From JAOPZW01 sp963707695 (lineage in GTDB: Bacteria > Actinomycetota > Thermoleophilia > Solirubrobacterales > Solirubrobacteraceae), in NCBI GenBank assembly GCA_963707695.1, contig CAVPQY010000004.1:248001-312000 (forward strand): a stretch of 64,000 nt of DNA, given 5' to 3'. How positions within the stretch are numbered: the first letter of the stretch is position 1; every line of letters begins with the position of its first letter. Under the pieces are notes generated by a model, which saw only the letters and a program-made list of their open reading frames with translations, made no database searches and had not been told where the DNA came from. Below, piece by piece: positions 49,648 through 58,721 of the stretch. The translations under genes were made by a program, and so were the position numbers.

Positions 49648-50384
49648 CGCCGGCGCATCGGCGTCGAGAGCCTGTAGAGCGCCGAGCGGATGGCCGCACT
49701 CTGCCACACGTTGCCGAACCGGGACCACTGCCGCCGGCGGTCGACGCACACCACGGCGACGTCCACCGGGGCGTCCGCCTGCCCGAGCGCGGCGGCCAGG
49801 CGCGTCAGCGTCTGCTGCCAGAAGCGGTCCTCCTGGCGGTGGCCGCCGAAGGTCAGCCCGAGCTCGTAGATCGGGTCCGACGCGCGCATGAGCACCTGGG
49901 CCTGCGCGACCGTCGACCCGTCGCGCTCGCTGGCGCTGAACGTGATCCAGCCGGCGAACATGTGGCCCTCGGGCGTCATGAGCGTGAACGACTCGCGGTC
50001 GGCGTAGAGCACCATGACGCCGGTCGAGAGCTTGACGCGGCCGGGCAGCGTCAGGTCCAGCAGGGCGACCTCCCCCGGCGCGATCCCCGTCAGCGGCGCG
50101 TAGAACGTGTTGTGCTCGGGCCAGAACTCCGCGAAGCGCTCCTTCCACACCGCGATGAGGTCGGCCGGCGTGAGGCCCTCGCCCGGCAGCGCGACGCGGT
50201 AGGTCTTCTGCCACATGCGCCCGAAGCCCTGGACGGGGCCGGCGAGCCGGCGCCCGGCGACGTTGATGCCGGCCGCGCCCGCGGGCACCGCCGGGAGGTC
50301 GAGGCGCGAGACCGCCGACGCCCAGTGCCCCGCGTCGCGGGTGGGCTCGGGATCGGTGAGGCGGTCGGGCTCCACGGCGCTCAC
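49644..50384 (-). CDS. Conserved hypothetical protein
   Basis: 246 residues, soluble. A central block GFGRMWQKTYRVALPGEGLT and DLIAVWKERFAEFWPEHNTF, then strands such as VKLSTGVMVLYADRESFTLM and GHMFAGWITFSASERDGSTV, suggest a ligand-binding beta-rich (SRPBCC-like) fold, but I recognise no named family. It overlaps both the STAS gene upstream and the P450 downstream by four bases, so it is probably functionally tied to them, perhaps as a substrate-binding partner. Confidence 0.7.
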   Translation of the reverse strand: MSAVEPDRLTDPEPTRDAGHWASAVSRLDLPAVPAGAAGINVAGRRLAGPVQGFGRMWQKTYRVALPGEGLTPADLIAVWKERFAEFWPEHNTFYAPLTGIAPGEVALLDLTLPGRVKLSTGVMVLYADRESFTLMTPEGHMFAGWITFSASERDGSTVAQAQVLMRASDPIYELGLTFGGHRQEDRFWQQTLTRLAAALGQADAPVDVAVVCVDRRRQWSRFGNVWQSAAIRSALYRLSTPMRRR

Positions 50385-50731
50385 CGCAGCCCCGCGGCCG
50401 CCAGCGCCGCGTCCTGGGAGTCGTGGATGCCGACGGCCTCGTCGAGCCGCGTGAGCTCGAAGATCTGCCGGTAGTGGTCGCTGAGCCCGAAGGCCAGGAG
50501 CTGCTGCGAGCGCCGGTTGGCCCGCACCAGGAGCGTGACGAGCAGCCCGATCCCACCGCTGTTCATGTACGTCAGCCCGGTGAAGTTCAGGATGATCGCC
50601 CGGACGTCACCGGCCTCGTCGTAGGCCCGCATGAGGACGTCCTCCGAGCCCGCGGTGACGTCCCCCTCGATGTCGACGACGCTGGCCTTGCCCAGGTCGC
50701 GGACCTCCATCGTCGCGGTCGCCTCAGTCAT
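50381..50731 (-). CDS. STAS-domain anti-sigma factor antagonist
   Basis: 116 residues. STAS fold with the phosphorylation-site region LTYMNSGGIGLLVTLLVRAN (S58). In partner-switch systems the dephosphorylated form frees a sigma factor by binding its anti-sigma kinase. A C-terminal GLSDHYRQIFELTRL block is almost shared with the neighbouring STAS protein at 50724. It overlaps that gene by eight bases. Confidence 0.9.
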   Translation of the reverse strand: MTEATATMEVRDLGKASVVDIEGDVTAGSEDVLMRAYDEAGDVRAIILNFTGLTYMNSGGIGLLVTLLVRANRRSQQLLAFGLSDHYRQIFELTRLDEAVGIHDSQDAALAAAGLR

Positions 50732-51089
50732 CGGTGCCCCCTTCCGCGCCCGTCAGGGCGCTGGTCTCGTCGGTCGTGATCCGCATGAAGTCCGCCAGCC
50801 GGGTGATCTCGAAGATCTCGCGGTAGTGGTCGCTGAGCCCCCAGGCGCGCACCTCGATTCCCTCGGCGCGCGCCCGCGCGAGCAGGCCGACGATGAGCGC
50901 GATCCCCGTGCTGTTGATGTAGGCCGCGTCGGAGAAGCTCAGCGCCACGGCCTCGGGGGCCGGGTCGCGCGCCTGCGCCCAGGCGCGGTCGAGCGCCTCC
51001 TCCGCGCGGGCGTCGACGTCGCCGTGCAGGTCGATGAGGGCGACGGCCCCGTGCCGGCGCACCGTCGCCTCGAGGTCACGTGTGGTCAT
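50724..51089 (-). CDS. STAS-domain anti-sigma factor antagonist (paralogue)
   Basis: 121 residues. VALIDLHGDVDARAEEALDR and AAYINSTGIALIVGLLARAR, with S60 as the likely phosphorylated residue. It shares GLSDHYREIFEITRL with the next STAS protein, so the two come from a duplication and may respond to the same kinase. Overlaps the phosphatase/kinase gene by 14 bases. Confidence 0.9.
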   Translation of the reverse strand: MTTRDLEATVRRHGAVALIDLHGDVDARAEEALDRAWAQARDPAPEAVALSFSDAAYINSTGIALIVGLLARARAEGIEVRAWGLSDHYREIFEITRLADFMRITTDETSALTGAEGGTDD

Positions 51090-52704
51090 CGCCCTCTCCT
51101 CCCAGGCGCAGGGACAGCTCGACCGTGTGGTGGCGGTCGTCGCCGGTCTCGCGCGCCTCGTCCACCATGTGCTCGATCAGGAACAGCCCCCAGCCGCGCG
51201 GACGCTGGAGGCCCGCGAGCTTCGCCTCGAGGTCGGGGACCTCGGCGCCGGGCGCGCGGCGCGCGCCGCCCAGGTCGGTGATCTCGACGCGCAGGCGGCC
51301 GGGCTCGGCGACGACGCGGATCGTCACCGGCCGGTCGTCGCGGTAGGCGTTGCCGTGCTCCATCGCGTTCATCGTGGCCTCGCCCACGGCCGTGCCGAGG
51401 CGCTCGACGCGGTCGCCGCCGAGCCCCAGCGCGGCGACCGCCGCGCGCACGCGGTCGATCGCCTGGCGCTCGTTGCCGGGCCGGCTCGGGAGCTCGAACT
51501 CGGCGAGCACGCCGACTGGCAGCGTGCCGTTGACCGCGTGCGCGGCGCCCGGGGCGCGCTGCAGGGTGACCATCGTGATGTCGTCCTCCTGCTCGGCGCC
51601 GGGGCCGGTGAAGCGCCCCAGCTCCTCGAGCACACGGTCGATGAGCTCGCCGCCGCCCGGGTGCCGTCCGACCGCGTCCTTCAGCCGGGGGAAGCCGAAC
51701 ATGTCACGGTCGGGCGCGTGCGCCTCGACGATGCCGTCGGAGTGCAGGAGCACCGAGTCGCCCGGCGCCAGGACGGCCTCCTTCTCCTCGTAGTCCATGC
51801 CCGGCATGAGCCCGAGCGGCATGCCGCGCGCGCGCAGCTCGACGACGCCGTCCGCGGTCTTGACGTAGGGGAGGTCGTGCCCGGCGTTGGCGAACCGCAG
51901 GCGCCCCGTGGCCGGCTCGAGGACGCCGTAGAGGCAGGTCACGAACATCTTGGCCGGCATGTCGGGGCACAGGTGCTCGTTGACGCGCTCCAGGACGACC
52001 CCCGGATCGACGAGGCGCTGGGCCGAGGCCCGCAGCACGCTGCGCGTGGCCGCCATGACCAGCGCCGCCGGCACGCCCTTGTCGGTCACGTCGCCGACGA
52101 CGAACCCGACCTGGCCGTCGCGCAGGGGGATGACGTCGTAGAAGTCGCCGCCGACCTCCCGGGCCGGGCGGTAGTAGGCCGCGACGTCCCAGCCCGGCAG
52201 GTCGGGCAGCTCGCGCGGGAGGAAGTTCTGCTGGATGAGGCGGGCGACCTCGAGCTCCTGCTCGAAGCGCTCCCGCGTGCGGGCCTCGAGCTCCTGCTGG
52301 CGCACGAGCTGGCCGACGCGCAGCGCGGGCGCGGCCTGCGCCGCGAGGCTGTCGAGCAGCCGCCGGTCGTCGGAGGAGTACTCCTGCTCGGACAGCCGCC
52401 GGCCCAGGTTCAGCACCCCGATGAGCTCGCCCTGGCTGACGAGCGGCACGGCGAGCTTGACGCCGGCGGCGCGCAGCTCGCGCAGGGCGGGGGAGTCGAG
52501 CTCGAGCGCGTCGAGGTCGACGGCGCCCGACGCGCCCTCGAGGTAGGCCAGCAGCGGGTCGGCGGCCCCGATCTCGACCGGGGCCGCCGCCGGCGCGTCC
52601 GCCCCCGCGACGACGCGCGCCGCTGCCGCCGCCCGCCCGTCCTCGTCCTTCGCCGGCCGGCGGCCCCGGAGCCTGCTGCTGACCGTTCTCACGAGGGCGG
52701 GCAT
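51076..52704 (-). CDS. RsbU/SpoIIE-type PP2C phosphatase fused to GAF and an anti-sigma kinase-like ATPase domain
   Basis: 542 residues. A GAF-like domain (about 45-150), a coiled linker, a PP2C-SpoIIE domain (about 165-385) with metal Asp residues in GGDFYDV (D187), GDVTDKG (D205), HSDGIVEAH and EDDITMVT, then a HATPase_c domain (about 400-535) with GEATMNAMEHGN. Having phosphatase and kinase on one chain means it can both phosphorylate and dephosphorylate STAS partners, which lie directly downstream. The signal enters through GAF. Confidence 0.9.
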   Translation of the reverse strand: MPALVRTVSSRLRGRRPAKDEDGRAAAAARVVAGADAPAAAPVEIGAADPLLAYLEGASGAVDLDALELDSPALRELRAAGVKLAVPLVSQGELIGVLNLGRRLSEQEYSSDDRRLLDSLAAQAAPALRVGQLVRQQELEARTRERFEQELEVARLIQQNFLPRELPDLPGWDVAAYYRPAREVGGDFYDVIPLRDGQVGFVVGDVTDKGVPAALVMAATRSVLRASAQRLVDPGVVLERVNEHLCPDMPAKMFVTCLYGVLEPATGRLRFANAGHDLPYVKTADGVVELRARGMPLGLMPGMDYEEKEAVLAPGDSVLLHSDGIVEAHAPDRDMFGFPRLKDAVGRHPGGGELIDRVLEELGRFTGPGAEQEDDITMVTLQRAPGAAHAVNGTLPVGVLAEFELPSRPGNERQAIDRVRAAVAALGLGGDRVERLGTAVGEATMNAMEHGNAYRDDRPVTIRVVAEPGRLRVEITDLGGARRAPGAEVPDLEAKLAGLQRPRGWGLFLIEHMVDEARETGDDRHHTVELSLRLGGEGDDHT

Positions 52705-53327
52705 GCGCCTCCCCTTGTACGGGCGGGGCGTCCGGGCATCGTTACGGCGGCGGGCGCGCGCAGCCCGTAGACCGCGATCGGGGCCGGCTTGCCCTTGGCG
52801 AAGATCGTGCCGCACGGGCGCAGGCGGTCGGCGGTGCGCTCGAGCAGGCACCGCGTGGCCTCGGTGACGAGCACGGGCTCGCCGAGCTCGCGCGTGGCGT
52901 CCTGGACGCGGGCCGCGACGTTCACCGGGTCGCCGATCACGGTGAGCTCCTCCGTCGCGCCGGCGACGATCGTCCCCGCCAGCACGAGGCCCGAGTTCAC
53001 GCCGATACCGATCCGGCAGCGGTCGCCGAGCTCGTGCTCGACGGCGGCGCTGACGTCGGCCGCCGCCTCCAGGGCGCGGTCGGCGTGGTCGGGCAGCGGC
53101 TCGGGCAGCCCGAAGAGGACCAGCGCCCCGTCGCCCAGGAGCCGGTGGGTGTGGCCGCCGTGCGCCTCCACCACGGGCAGCGCGAGGCCGAAGAGCTCGT
53201 CGATGAACGCCATCGCCTCGCGCGCGGTCGCCCGGTGCGCGAAGGCGGTGAAGCCCCGCACGTCGAGGATGAGCGCCGTGATCAGGGCGTCGTGCGGCTC
53301 GACCCGGGGCGCGGTGCGGGCGCTCAT
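52689..53327 (-). CDS. Class III adenylate/guanylate cyclase
   Basis: 212 residues. Catalytic domain with metal aspartates D22 (LILDVRGFTAF) and D66 (LLGDGALVLFG) and the transition-state block ELTVIGDPVNVAARVQDA with Asn and Arg. The residues needed for catalysis are present, so activity is likely, producing cAMP by preference. No membrane anchor or HAMP, but the two membrane proteins upstream may supply sensing. It overlaps those by four bases and the phosphatase by 16. Confidence 0.88.
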   Translation of the reverse strand: MSARTAPRVEPHDALITALILDVRGFTAFAHRATAREAMAFIDELFGLALPVVEAHGGHTHRLLGDGALVLFGLPEPLPDHADRALEAAADVSAAVEHELGDRCRIGIGVNSGLVLAGTIVAGATEELTVIGDPVNVAARVQDATRELGEPVLVTEATRCLLERTADRLRPCGTIFAKGKPAPIAVYGLRAPAAVTMPGRPARTRGGACPPS

Positions 53328-54496
53328 CGCCCGGGCGCCTCCCGCAGCCAGAGCGACACGTGCGCGGGGGCGAGCGTCTCGCCGACCACCGCCGTGAGGT
53401 CGGCGTCCACCGTGCCCAGGTCGACCTCGTCGCGCAGCCGCGCGGCGAACGCCTCCAACGTGCGCTGCGCGTCGTAGCGACGCCGGTAGAAGCGGCGGTC
53501 GACCCAGCCCTGGATCCGCGCGCGCGCCGGGCGGAACAGCGCCGCCACGGCCAGCGTCGAGCCGGCCACGGCGGGCCCGGAGTCCTGCGTGACCCCGCCC
53601 AGGGCCAGCTGCAGGAGCAGGACGCTGCCCAGGTAGGCCGCCGCGAGTGTGGCCGTGAGCACCGCGTAGACGAGCGTGCGGTTCACGACGAGATCGATGT
53701 CGTACAGGCGGCGGCGGAGCACGGCCATCACGAGGCCGCCGACCAGGGCTGCCGCCGCCAGCGCGTCGAACAGGCCGCCGAGGTCCACGAAGATCCCCAC
53801 GAGCCCGGCGGCGACGGCGAGCGACACGCCGTAGACGACCCAGGCGAGCTGGTGACGGACGTCGGCGCCCGAGCGCCGGAACCGCACGACCAGCGTGCCC
53901 AGCGACGCGAGCCCGAGCACGCCGAGCAGCAGGATCGAGATCCCGCCGATCGCGTTGAGCGTGTGGAACCGCGGATCGCCGTCCTTCCCGACGACCAGCA
54001 GGGCGCCGCGCAGCGGCCAGCTCGCGACGGCGATGGCGAGGACCGCGGCGGCGGTGAAGGCGCCATCGGCCCAAGCGACCCTTCGCGCCCCGCGGCCGGG
54101 CCGGCCGTCCGGCATGAGCGTCGGCAGGAGCGTGAGCGCGAGCGCCCACCCCGGGAGCCAGGTCCACGCCTGCAGCCAGGAGGCCAGGTCGCCCAGCGGC
54201 AGCGAGCCGGGCCGGTCGACCAGGGCGGCCCGCGCCCACTGGAGGGCGAGCCACTGGAAGCTCAGCGACGCGCCGATGCCGAGCACGAGCCACCCGACCG
54301 GGGCCGCACGCCGGCGCTGGACGACCATCGCGCCCAGGACCGGGAACGTGAGCGAGAACACGAGGGCCCCGTCGCTCTGGTGCAGCCCGTGCAGGGACCG
54401 CGTGCTCCAGAGCCCGATGCCCGCGGCGACCGGCAGCAGCGCGAGCGTCGCGACGGCGAGGCACCAGGCCAGCCGGGTGGCGGTGCGCGGGGTCAT
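53324..54496 (-). CDS. Membrane sensor-like protein A with conserved C-terminal signalling helix
   Basis: 390 residues. About eight hydrophobic helices (LAWCLAVATLALLPVAAGIG onward), then RLYDIDLVVNRTLVYAVLTA, a last helix, and a conserved C-terminal domain with DRRFYRRRYDAQRTLEAFAA, RLRDEVDLGTVDADLTAVVG and AHVSLWLRE. The C-terminal part is nearly identical to that of the neighbour at 54493. It resembles the N-terminal half of actinobacterial membrane histidine kinases, cut off before the kinase. Probable role: sensing for the cyclase next to it. Confidence 0.75.
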   Translation of the reverse strand: MTPRTATRLAWCLAVATLALLPVAAGIGLWSTRSLHGLHQSDGALVFSLTFPVLGAMVVQRRRAAPVGWLVLGIGASLSFQWLALQWARAALVDRPGSLPLGDLASWLQAWTWLPGWALALTLLPTLMPDGRPGRGARRVAWADGAFTAAAVLAIAVASWPLRGALLVVGKDGDPRFHTLNAIGGISILLLGVLGLASLGTLVVRFRRSGADVRHQLAWVVYGVSLAVAAGLVGIFVDLGGLFDALAAAALVGGLVMAVLRRRLYDIDLVVNRTLVYAVLTATLAAAYLGSVLLLQLALGGVTQDSGPAVAGSTLAVAALFRPARARIQGWVDRRFYRRRYDAQRTLEAFAARLRDEVDLGTVDADLTAVVGETLAPAHVSLWLREAPGR

Positions 54497-55749
54497 CGCT
54501 CCGGCTCGCGCAGCCAGAGCGACACGTGCGCCGGCGACAGCGTCTCGCCGACGATGGCCGTCAGCTGCGCATCGAGCGTCCCCAGGTCGACCTCGTCGCG
54601 CAGGCGTGCGCCGAACGCCTCCAGCGTCTGCTGCGCGTCGTAGCGGCGGCGGTAGAACCGCCGGTCCACCCAGCGCTGGATGCGCGCCCGGGCCGGGCCG
54701 AACAGGGCCGCCACCGCGAGCGTCGAGGCGGCCACCGCCGGCCCGGAGTCCTGTGTGAGGCCCCCGAGCGCCTGCTGGAGGAGCAGGACGCTGCCGAGGT
54801 AGGCGACCGCCAGCGTGGCCGTCAGCGCGCCGTAGACGAGCGTCCGGTTGATGACGACGTCGATGTCGTACAACCGGTAGCGCAGGATCGCGATGCCGGT
54901 GACCACGGGGAGGGCGAGGATGCTCACGAGGATGGCGCCGTTGGCGAGCTCCTCGCCCCAGACGTCGTAGCCGGCGCTGCCGACGACGACGACCACGCCG
55001 GCGACCGCGCCCGCCCACGCGAGCCACTTGATCTGCTCGCGCTCGACCCCGGTCGCCCTGCGGCGGCGGAGGACGAGCGAGACGGGCGAGGCCAGCACGC
55101 CGAACGCGGCCGCCGGGATGATGAGCACCAGCAGGGCCTTGACCACCACCGAGTCGGTCCCGTACGGGTTCTGGACGGTCGGGTAGTCCTCGAGCGGCCC
55201 CGGGAGGAGCCCGCCGACGACGAAGGCCCCGGCGATGCCGACGCCCGCGCACCACGCCACCGGACGCCACCGCGGCGAGAGAAGTCGTCCGTCGGGGAAG
55301 AGCAGGAGCAGGAACGTCACCGGGACGAGCACGCCGAGCGCCCACCCGGAGTCCTCGTACCACGCCGCCGCCTGCGCCAGGGGGACCGACACCGCGTCGC
55401 CGTGGATCCAGGCGGTCGCGTAGCCGTCGGCGAGCGTCGAGAGCCCGCTGGCGACGGCGACCCCGCAGAAGATCCAGCCGATGGGGTTCCGGGGCTGACG
55501 TGACGCGACGAGCCCGCCGACGCCCGCGAAGACCAGGACGTCGGCGAGCGAGTACAGGCGGTGCGTGTCCAACCCGACGCTCGTGGCGAAGAAGGCGGTG
55601 CCCGCCGCGTAGAGCGCGGCCGCGAGGACCCCGAGGGCGAGCGCCAGGCGGCCGGCGGCGCGCGAGCTCACCCCGGCCGCCTCCACGGCAGGCGCTGCAG
55701 CCGGGTCGGCCCCGAGGGCTCGCGGCTCATCGCGGACGCCATTCTCCAT
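54493..55749 (-). CDS. Membrane sensor-like protein B, paralogue of the next gene
   Basis: 418 residues, with seven or eight helices. Region FCGVAVASGLSTLADGYATA is typical of the family. The last 130 residues (YDIDVVINRTLVYGALTATL, DRRFYRRRYDAQQTLEAFGA, LTAIVGETLSPAHVSLWLRE) match protein A closely while the N-terminal helices do not, indicating duplication with divergence of the sensing half. It is the first gene of the nine-gene operon. ATG 55749 faces the SARP gene with 69 bases between. Confidence 0.75.
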   Translation of the reverse strand: MENGVRDEPRALGADPAAAPAVEAAGVSSRAAGRLALALGVLAAALYAAGTAFFATSVGLDTHRLYSLADVLVFAGVGGLVASRQPRNPIGWIFCGVAVASGLSTLADGYATAWIHGDAVSVPLAQAAAWYEDSGWALGVLVPVTFLLLLFPDGRLLSPRWRPVAWCAGVGIAGAFVVGGLLPGPLEDYPTVQNPYGTDSVVVKALLVLIIPAAAFGVLASPVSLVLRRRRATGVEREQIKWLAWAGAVAGVVVVVGSAGYDVWGEELANGAILVSILALPVVTGIAILRYRLYDIDVVINRTLVYGALTATLAVAYLGSVLLLQQALGGLTQDSGPAVAASTLAVAALFGPARARIQRWVDRRFYRRRYDAQQTLEAFGARLRDEVDLGTLDAQLTAIVGETLSPAHVSLWLREPER

Positions 55750-55818
55750 GACGCGGACCCTCCACGGGGACCGTCCGGGAATCGTCACGGCCGTCTCCGG
55801 GTGCGATGCTCGCGCCGG

Positions 55819-58677
55819 ATGACGCTGACCGTGTCGCTGCTCGGCCCCCCGCGCGTGGTGCGCGACGGCGCCCCGGTGTCGTTCGACACCCGCAAGGCGA
55901 CGGCGCTGCTCGCGTACCTCGCGCTGGCCGAGCGCGCCCACGCCCGCGACGCCCTCGCCGAGCTCCTGTGGCCCGACCACGACACGGCCCACGCGCGGGG
56001 CGCGCTGCGCCGGACGCTCTCGACCCTGCGCCAGGCCATCGGGGACGAGCACCTCGAGACCACGCGCGATCGGGTCGCGCTCGCGGACGGGTCGTCGCTG
56101 GACCTCGACGTCCGGCAGTTCCGCGCCCTGACCGGACGCGACGCCGGCCGCCCCGCGCTCGAGCAGGCCGTCGCGCTCTGCGGCGGCGACCTGCTCGAGG
56201 GCTTCGCGCTCCGCGACAGCCCGGCCTTCGACGACTGGCAGCGGCTGCAGGCCGACGGCCTGCGCCGCGAGCTGGCGGGGGCGCTCGACCGGCTCGCCGG
56301 CCTCGAGGCGGCCGCGGGCGACCACGCGGCCGCGATCCGCCACGCGCGCCGCCGGGTCGACCTGGAGCCCCTCCACGAGCCCGCCCGTGTGCGCCTCATC
56401 CGCCTGCTGGCGGCCGCGGGCGACCGCGCGGGCGCGCTGGCCGAGTACCGCACGTGCGTGCGCGTGCTGAGCGCCGAGCTCGGCGTCGCGCCCCTGCCGT
56501 CGACCACGGCGCTCTTCGACGCGATCGGCGCGGGCGGCGAGGAGGCGGCTGCGGCGACCGACGTGGCGCAGGCGACCGTCGCGCCGCCGGTGCGGTCGGG
56601 GGAGCTCCCGCTCGTCGGCCGCGAGGCCGAGTGGGCGGCGCTGCTGCGGGCGCTCCGGGAGGCCGGGCCCGACGGCCGGGTGGCCGTCCTGGAGGGGGAG
56701 GCCGGCATCGGCAAGACCCGCCTGGCCGAGGCCGTCCTCGCCCGCGCCCGGGAGCGCGGGGCGGCCACGCTCACGGCGCGCTGCTTCGAGGAGGAGGCCG
56801 GCGTCGCCTACGCCCCGGTGGCGCAGGCCCTGCGGGCGAGCCTGGGCGAGCGGGCGGACTGGCTCGCGGCGGTCCCCGGCCACGCCCTCGCCGAGGCGGC
56901 GCGCCTCGTCCCCGAGCTGGCCGCCGGGCGGGGCGGGCCGCCGCCGCCGGCCCCCGGCGGGCCGGGAGCCGAGGGGCGGTTCCTCGACGGGGTCTGCGAG
57001 GCGCTCTTCGCCGCCCTCGGGGGGCCGTCCCCGAAGGGCGGCGGCGACGGCGCCGCCGGGGTGCTGCTCGTCGACGACCTCCAATGGGCCGACGCGGCCA
57101 CGCGCCGCCTGCTCGGCTACCTCCTGCGCCGCCTGGCCGGCCGCCCGGTCCTCGTGCTGGTGACCTGGCGCCTGCCGCGCGACGCCGGGCTGCGCCGGGC
57201 GCTCGCCGACGCCGAGCGCACGCCGGGAGCGCAGGTGCACCGGCTCGGGCGGCTCGGGCCGGCGGAGGTCGCGGACCTCGTCCGCTCGGCGCAGGCTCCG
57301 CCGGGGACGACCGCGGCGGGCGACGGTCCGCCGCCGGAGGACCTGGCGGAGCGGCTCTTCGCCGAGACGGAGGGCGTGCCGTTCCTGCTCGTCGAGTACC
57401 TCGCCGCGCTCGCCGCGGGGTCGGAGGGGGGCCCCGAGGAGGGCTGGCCGCTGCCCGCCGGCGCCCAGGCGCTCATCCGCGGGCGGGTCGACGCGCTCGG
57501 GGAGGTCGGGCGGCAGGTGCTCGCCGCCGCCGCGGTGCTCGGGCGGACCTTCGACGCCGACACGCTGCGGGCGACGGCCGGGCGCAGCGACGAGGAGGCG
57601 GTGGCCGCCCTCGAGGAGCTCGTGGCGCGCGGCCTGGTCGACGAGGAGCCGGCCGGCTGCGCCTTCGGCCACGAGAAGGTGCGCGCGCTGGTCTACGCCG
57701 ACACCGGCCCGGCGCGACGCCGGCTGCTGCACCGGCGCGCCGCCGCCGCCCTCGCGAAGCCGGGCCCCGACCGCGAGGACCGCTCGGCGCTCGTCGCGCG
57801 CCACCTCCAGCGGGCGGGCCGCGACGACGAGGCGGCGCTCGCCTACGCCCGCGCGGCCGACCGCGCCCGCGCCGTCTACGCCAACGCCGACGCCCTCGCG
57901 CACCTGCGCGCGGCGCTCGCCCTCGGCCACCCCGAGCGCCCCGCGCTGCTGACCGCGGCCGGGAACGTCCAGACGCTCCTGGGCGACTACGCCGGCGCCG
58001 TGGCGAGCTACGAGACGGCGGCGTCCGAGGCGGCCGCGGAGGCGGTCGCCGGTCTGGAGCGGCGCCTGGCCGCGGTGCACGGCCGGCGCGGCGAGTGGGA
58101 CCTCGCCGAGGCCCACCTGCGCACCGCGCTCGGGGCGACGCCGCCGGCGGACGCGGAGGCGCGCGCGGGACTGCACGCCGAGCTGAGCCTCACGCTCCAC
58201 GAACGCGGCGACGCGAGCGGGGCACGCGAGCACGCCCGGCGCGCGCGCGAGCTGGCCGAGGCGGGCGGGGACGCGGGCGCCGTCGCACTGGCGCTGAACA
58301 TCCTCGGCGTGCTGGCGCGCGGCGACGGGGACCTCGACGCCGCCCGCGGCCACCTCGAGCGCAGCGCGGCGCTCGCCGCCGAGGTGGGGGACGGGCCCAC
58401 GCAGGCGGCCGCGCTGAACAACCTCGCCCTGGCGCGGGCCGCGGCCGGCGACCTCGACGGCGCCCTCGGGCCGGCGCGCACCGCCCTGGAGCTGTGCGTG
58501 GCCCAGGGCGATCGCCACCGCGAGGCCGCCCTGCGGGGCAACCTGGCGGACCTGCTCCACGACGCCGGCCACCCCGAGGACGCGATGGGGGAGCTCAAGC
58601 GGGCGGTCGCCGTCTTCGCCGAGGTCGCCGCGGACGAGGAGCCGCAGCCCGAGATCTGGAAGCTCGTCGCCTGGTGA
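55819..58677 (+). CDS. SARP/AfsR-type transcriptional regulator (BTAD, AAA ATPase, TPR)
   Basis: 952 residues. N-terminal winged-helix OmpR-like DNA-binding region and BTAD (about 1-235, with LLAYLALAERAHARDALAEL and ELLWPDHDTAHARGALRR), then an ATPase with Walker A EGEAGIGKTRLAEAV (K299) and a Walker-B strand VLLVDDLQWAD, then TPR-like repeats to the end. Such proteins activate nearby genes; the nine-gene operon is divergent from it by 69 bases and is its obvious candidate target. Confidence 0.88.
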   Translation: MTLTVSLLGPPRVVRDGAPVSFDTRKATALLAYLALAERAHARDALAELLWPDHDTAHARGALRRTLSTLRQAIGDEHLETTRDRVALADGSSLDLDVRQFRALTGRDAGRPALEQAVALCGGDLLEGFALRDSPAFDDWQRLQADGLRRELAGALDRLAGLEAAAGDHAAAIRHARRRVDLEPLHEPARVRLIRLLAAAGDRAGALAEYRTCVRVLSAELGVAPLPSTTALFDAIGAGGEEAAAATDVAQATVAPPVRSGELPLVGREAEWAALLRALREAGPDGRVAVLEGEAGIGKTRLAEAVLARARERGAATLTARCFEEEAGVAYAPVAQALRASLGERADWLAAVPGHALAEAARLVPELAAGRGGPPPPAPGGPGAEGRFLDGVCEALFAALGGPSPKGGGDGAAGVLLVDDLQWADAATRRLLGYLLRRLAGRPVLVLVTWRLPRDAGLRRALADAERTPGAQVHRLGRLGPAEVADLVRSAQAPPGTTAAGDGPPPEDLAERLFAETEGVPFLLVEYLAALAAGSEGGPEEGWPLPAGAQALIRGRVDALGEVGRQVLAAAAVLGRTFDADTLRATAGRSDEEAVAALEELVARGLVDEEPAGCAFGHEKVRALVYADTGPARRRLLHRRAAAALAKPGPDREDRSALVARHLQRAGRDDEAALAYARAADRARAVYANADALAHLRAALALGHPERPALLTAAGNVQTLLGDYAGAVASYETAASEAAAEAVAGLERRLAAVHGRRGEWDLAEAHLRTALGATPPADAEARAGLHAELSLTLHERGDASGAREHARRARELAEAGGDAGAVALALNILGVLARGDGDLDAARGHLERSAALAAEVGDGPTQAAALNNLALARAAAGDLDGALGPARTALELCVAQGDRHREAALRGNLADLLHDAGHPEDAMGELKRAVAVFAEVAADEEPQPEIWKLVAW

Positions 58678-58707
58678 GGCCGCCTCCGAGCCGTCATCCG
58701 CGGCCCC

Positions 58708-58713
58708 TAGGAT
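58708..58713 (+). promoter_or_regulatory. Leaderless-type -10 box TAGGAT
   Basis: TAGGAT ends eight bases before ATG 58722. Confidence 0.5.
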
Positions 58714-58721
58714 GCCCGCCC

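Noticed and set aside
54493..58572. A 1359-codon minus-strand ORF antisense to the SARP gene (and other ORFs of about 750-1070 codons at 40894-44112, 43429-46590 and 25109-27904)
   Set aside because: They read as Arg/Ala/Pro/Gly-rich low-complexity protein and cover well-supported genes on the other strand or frame; high GC makes stops rare.
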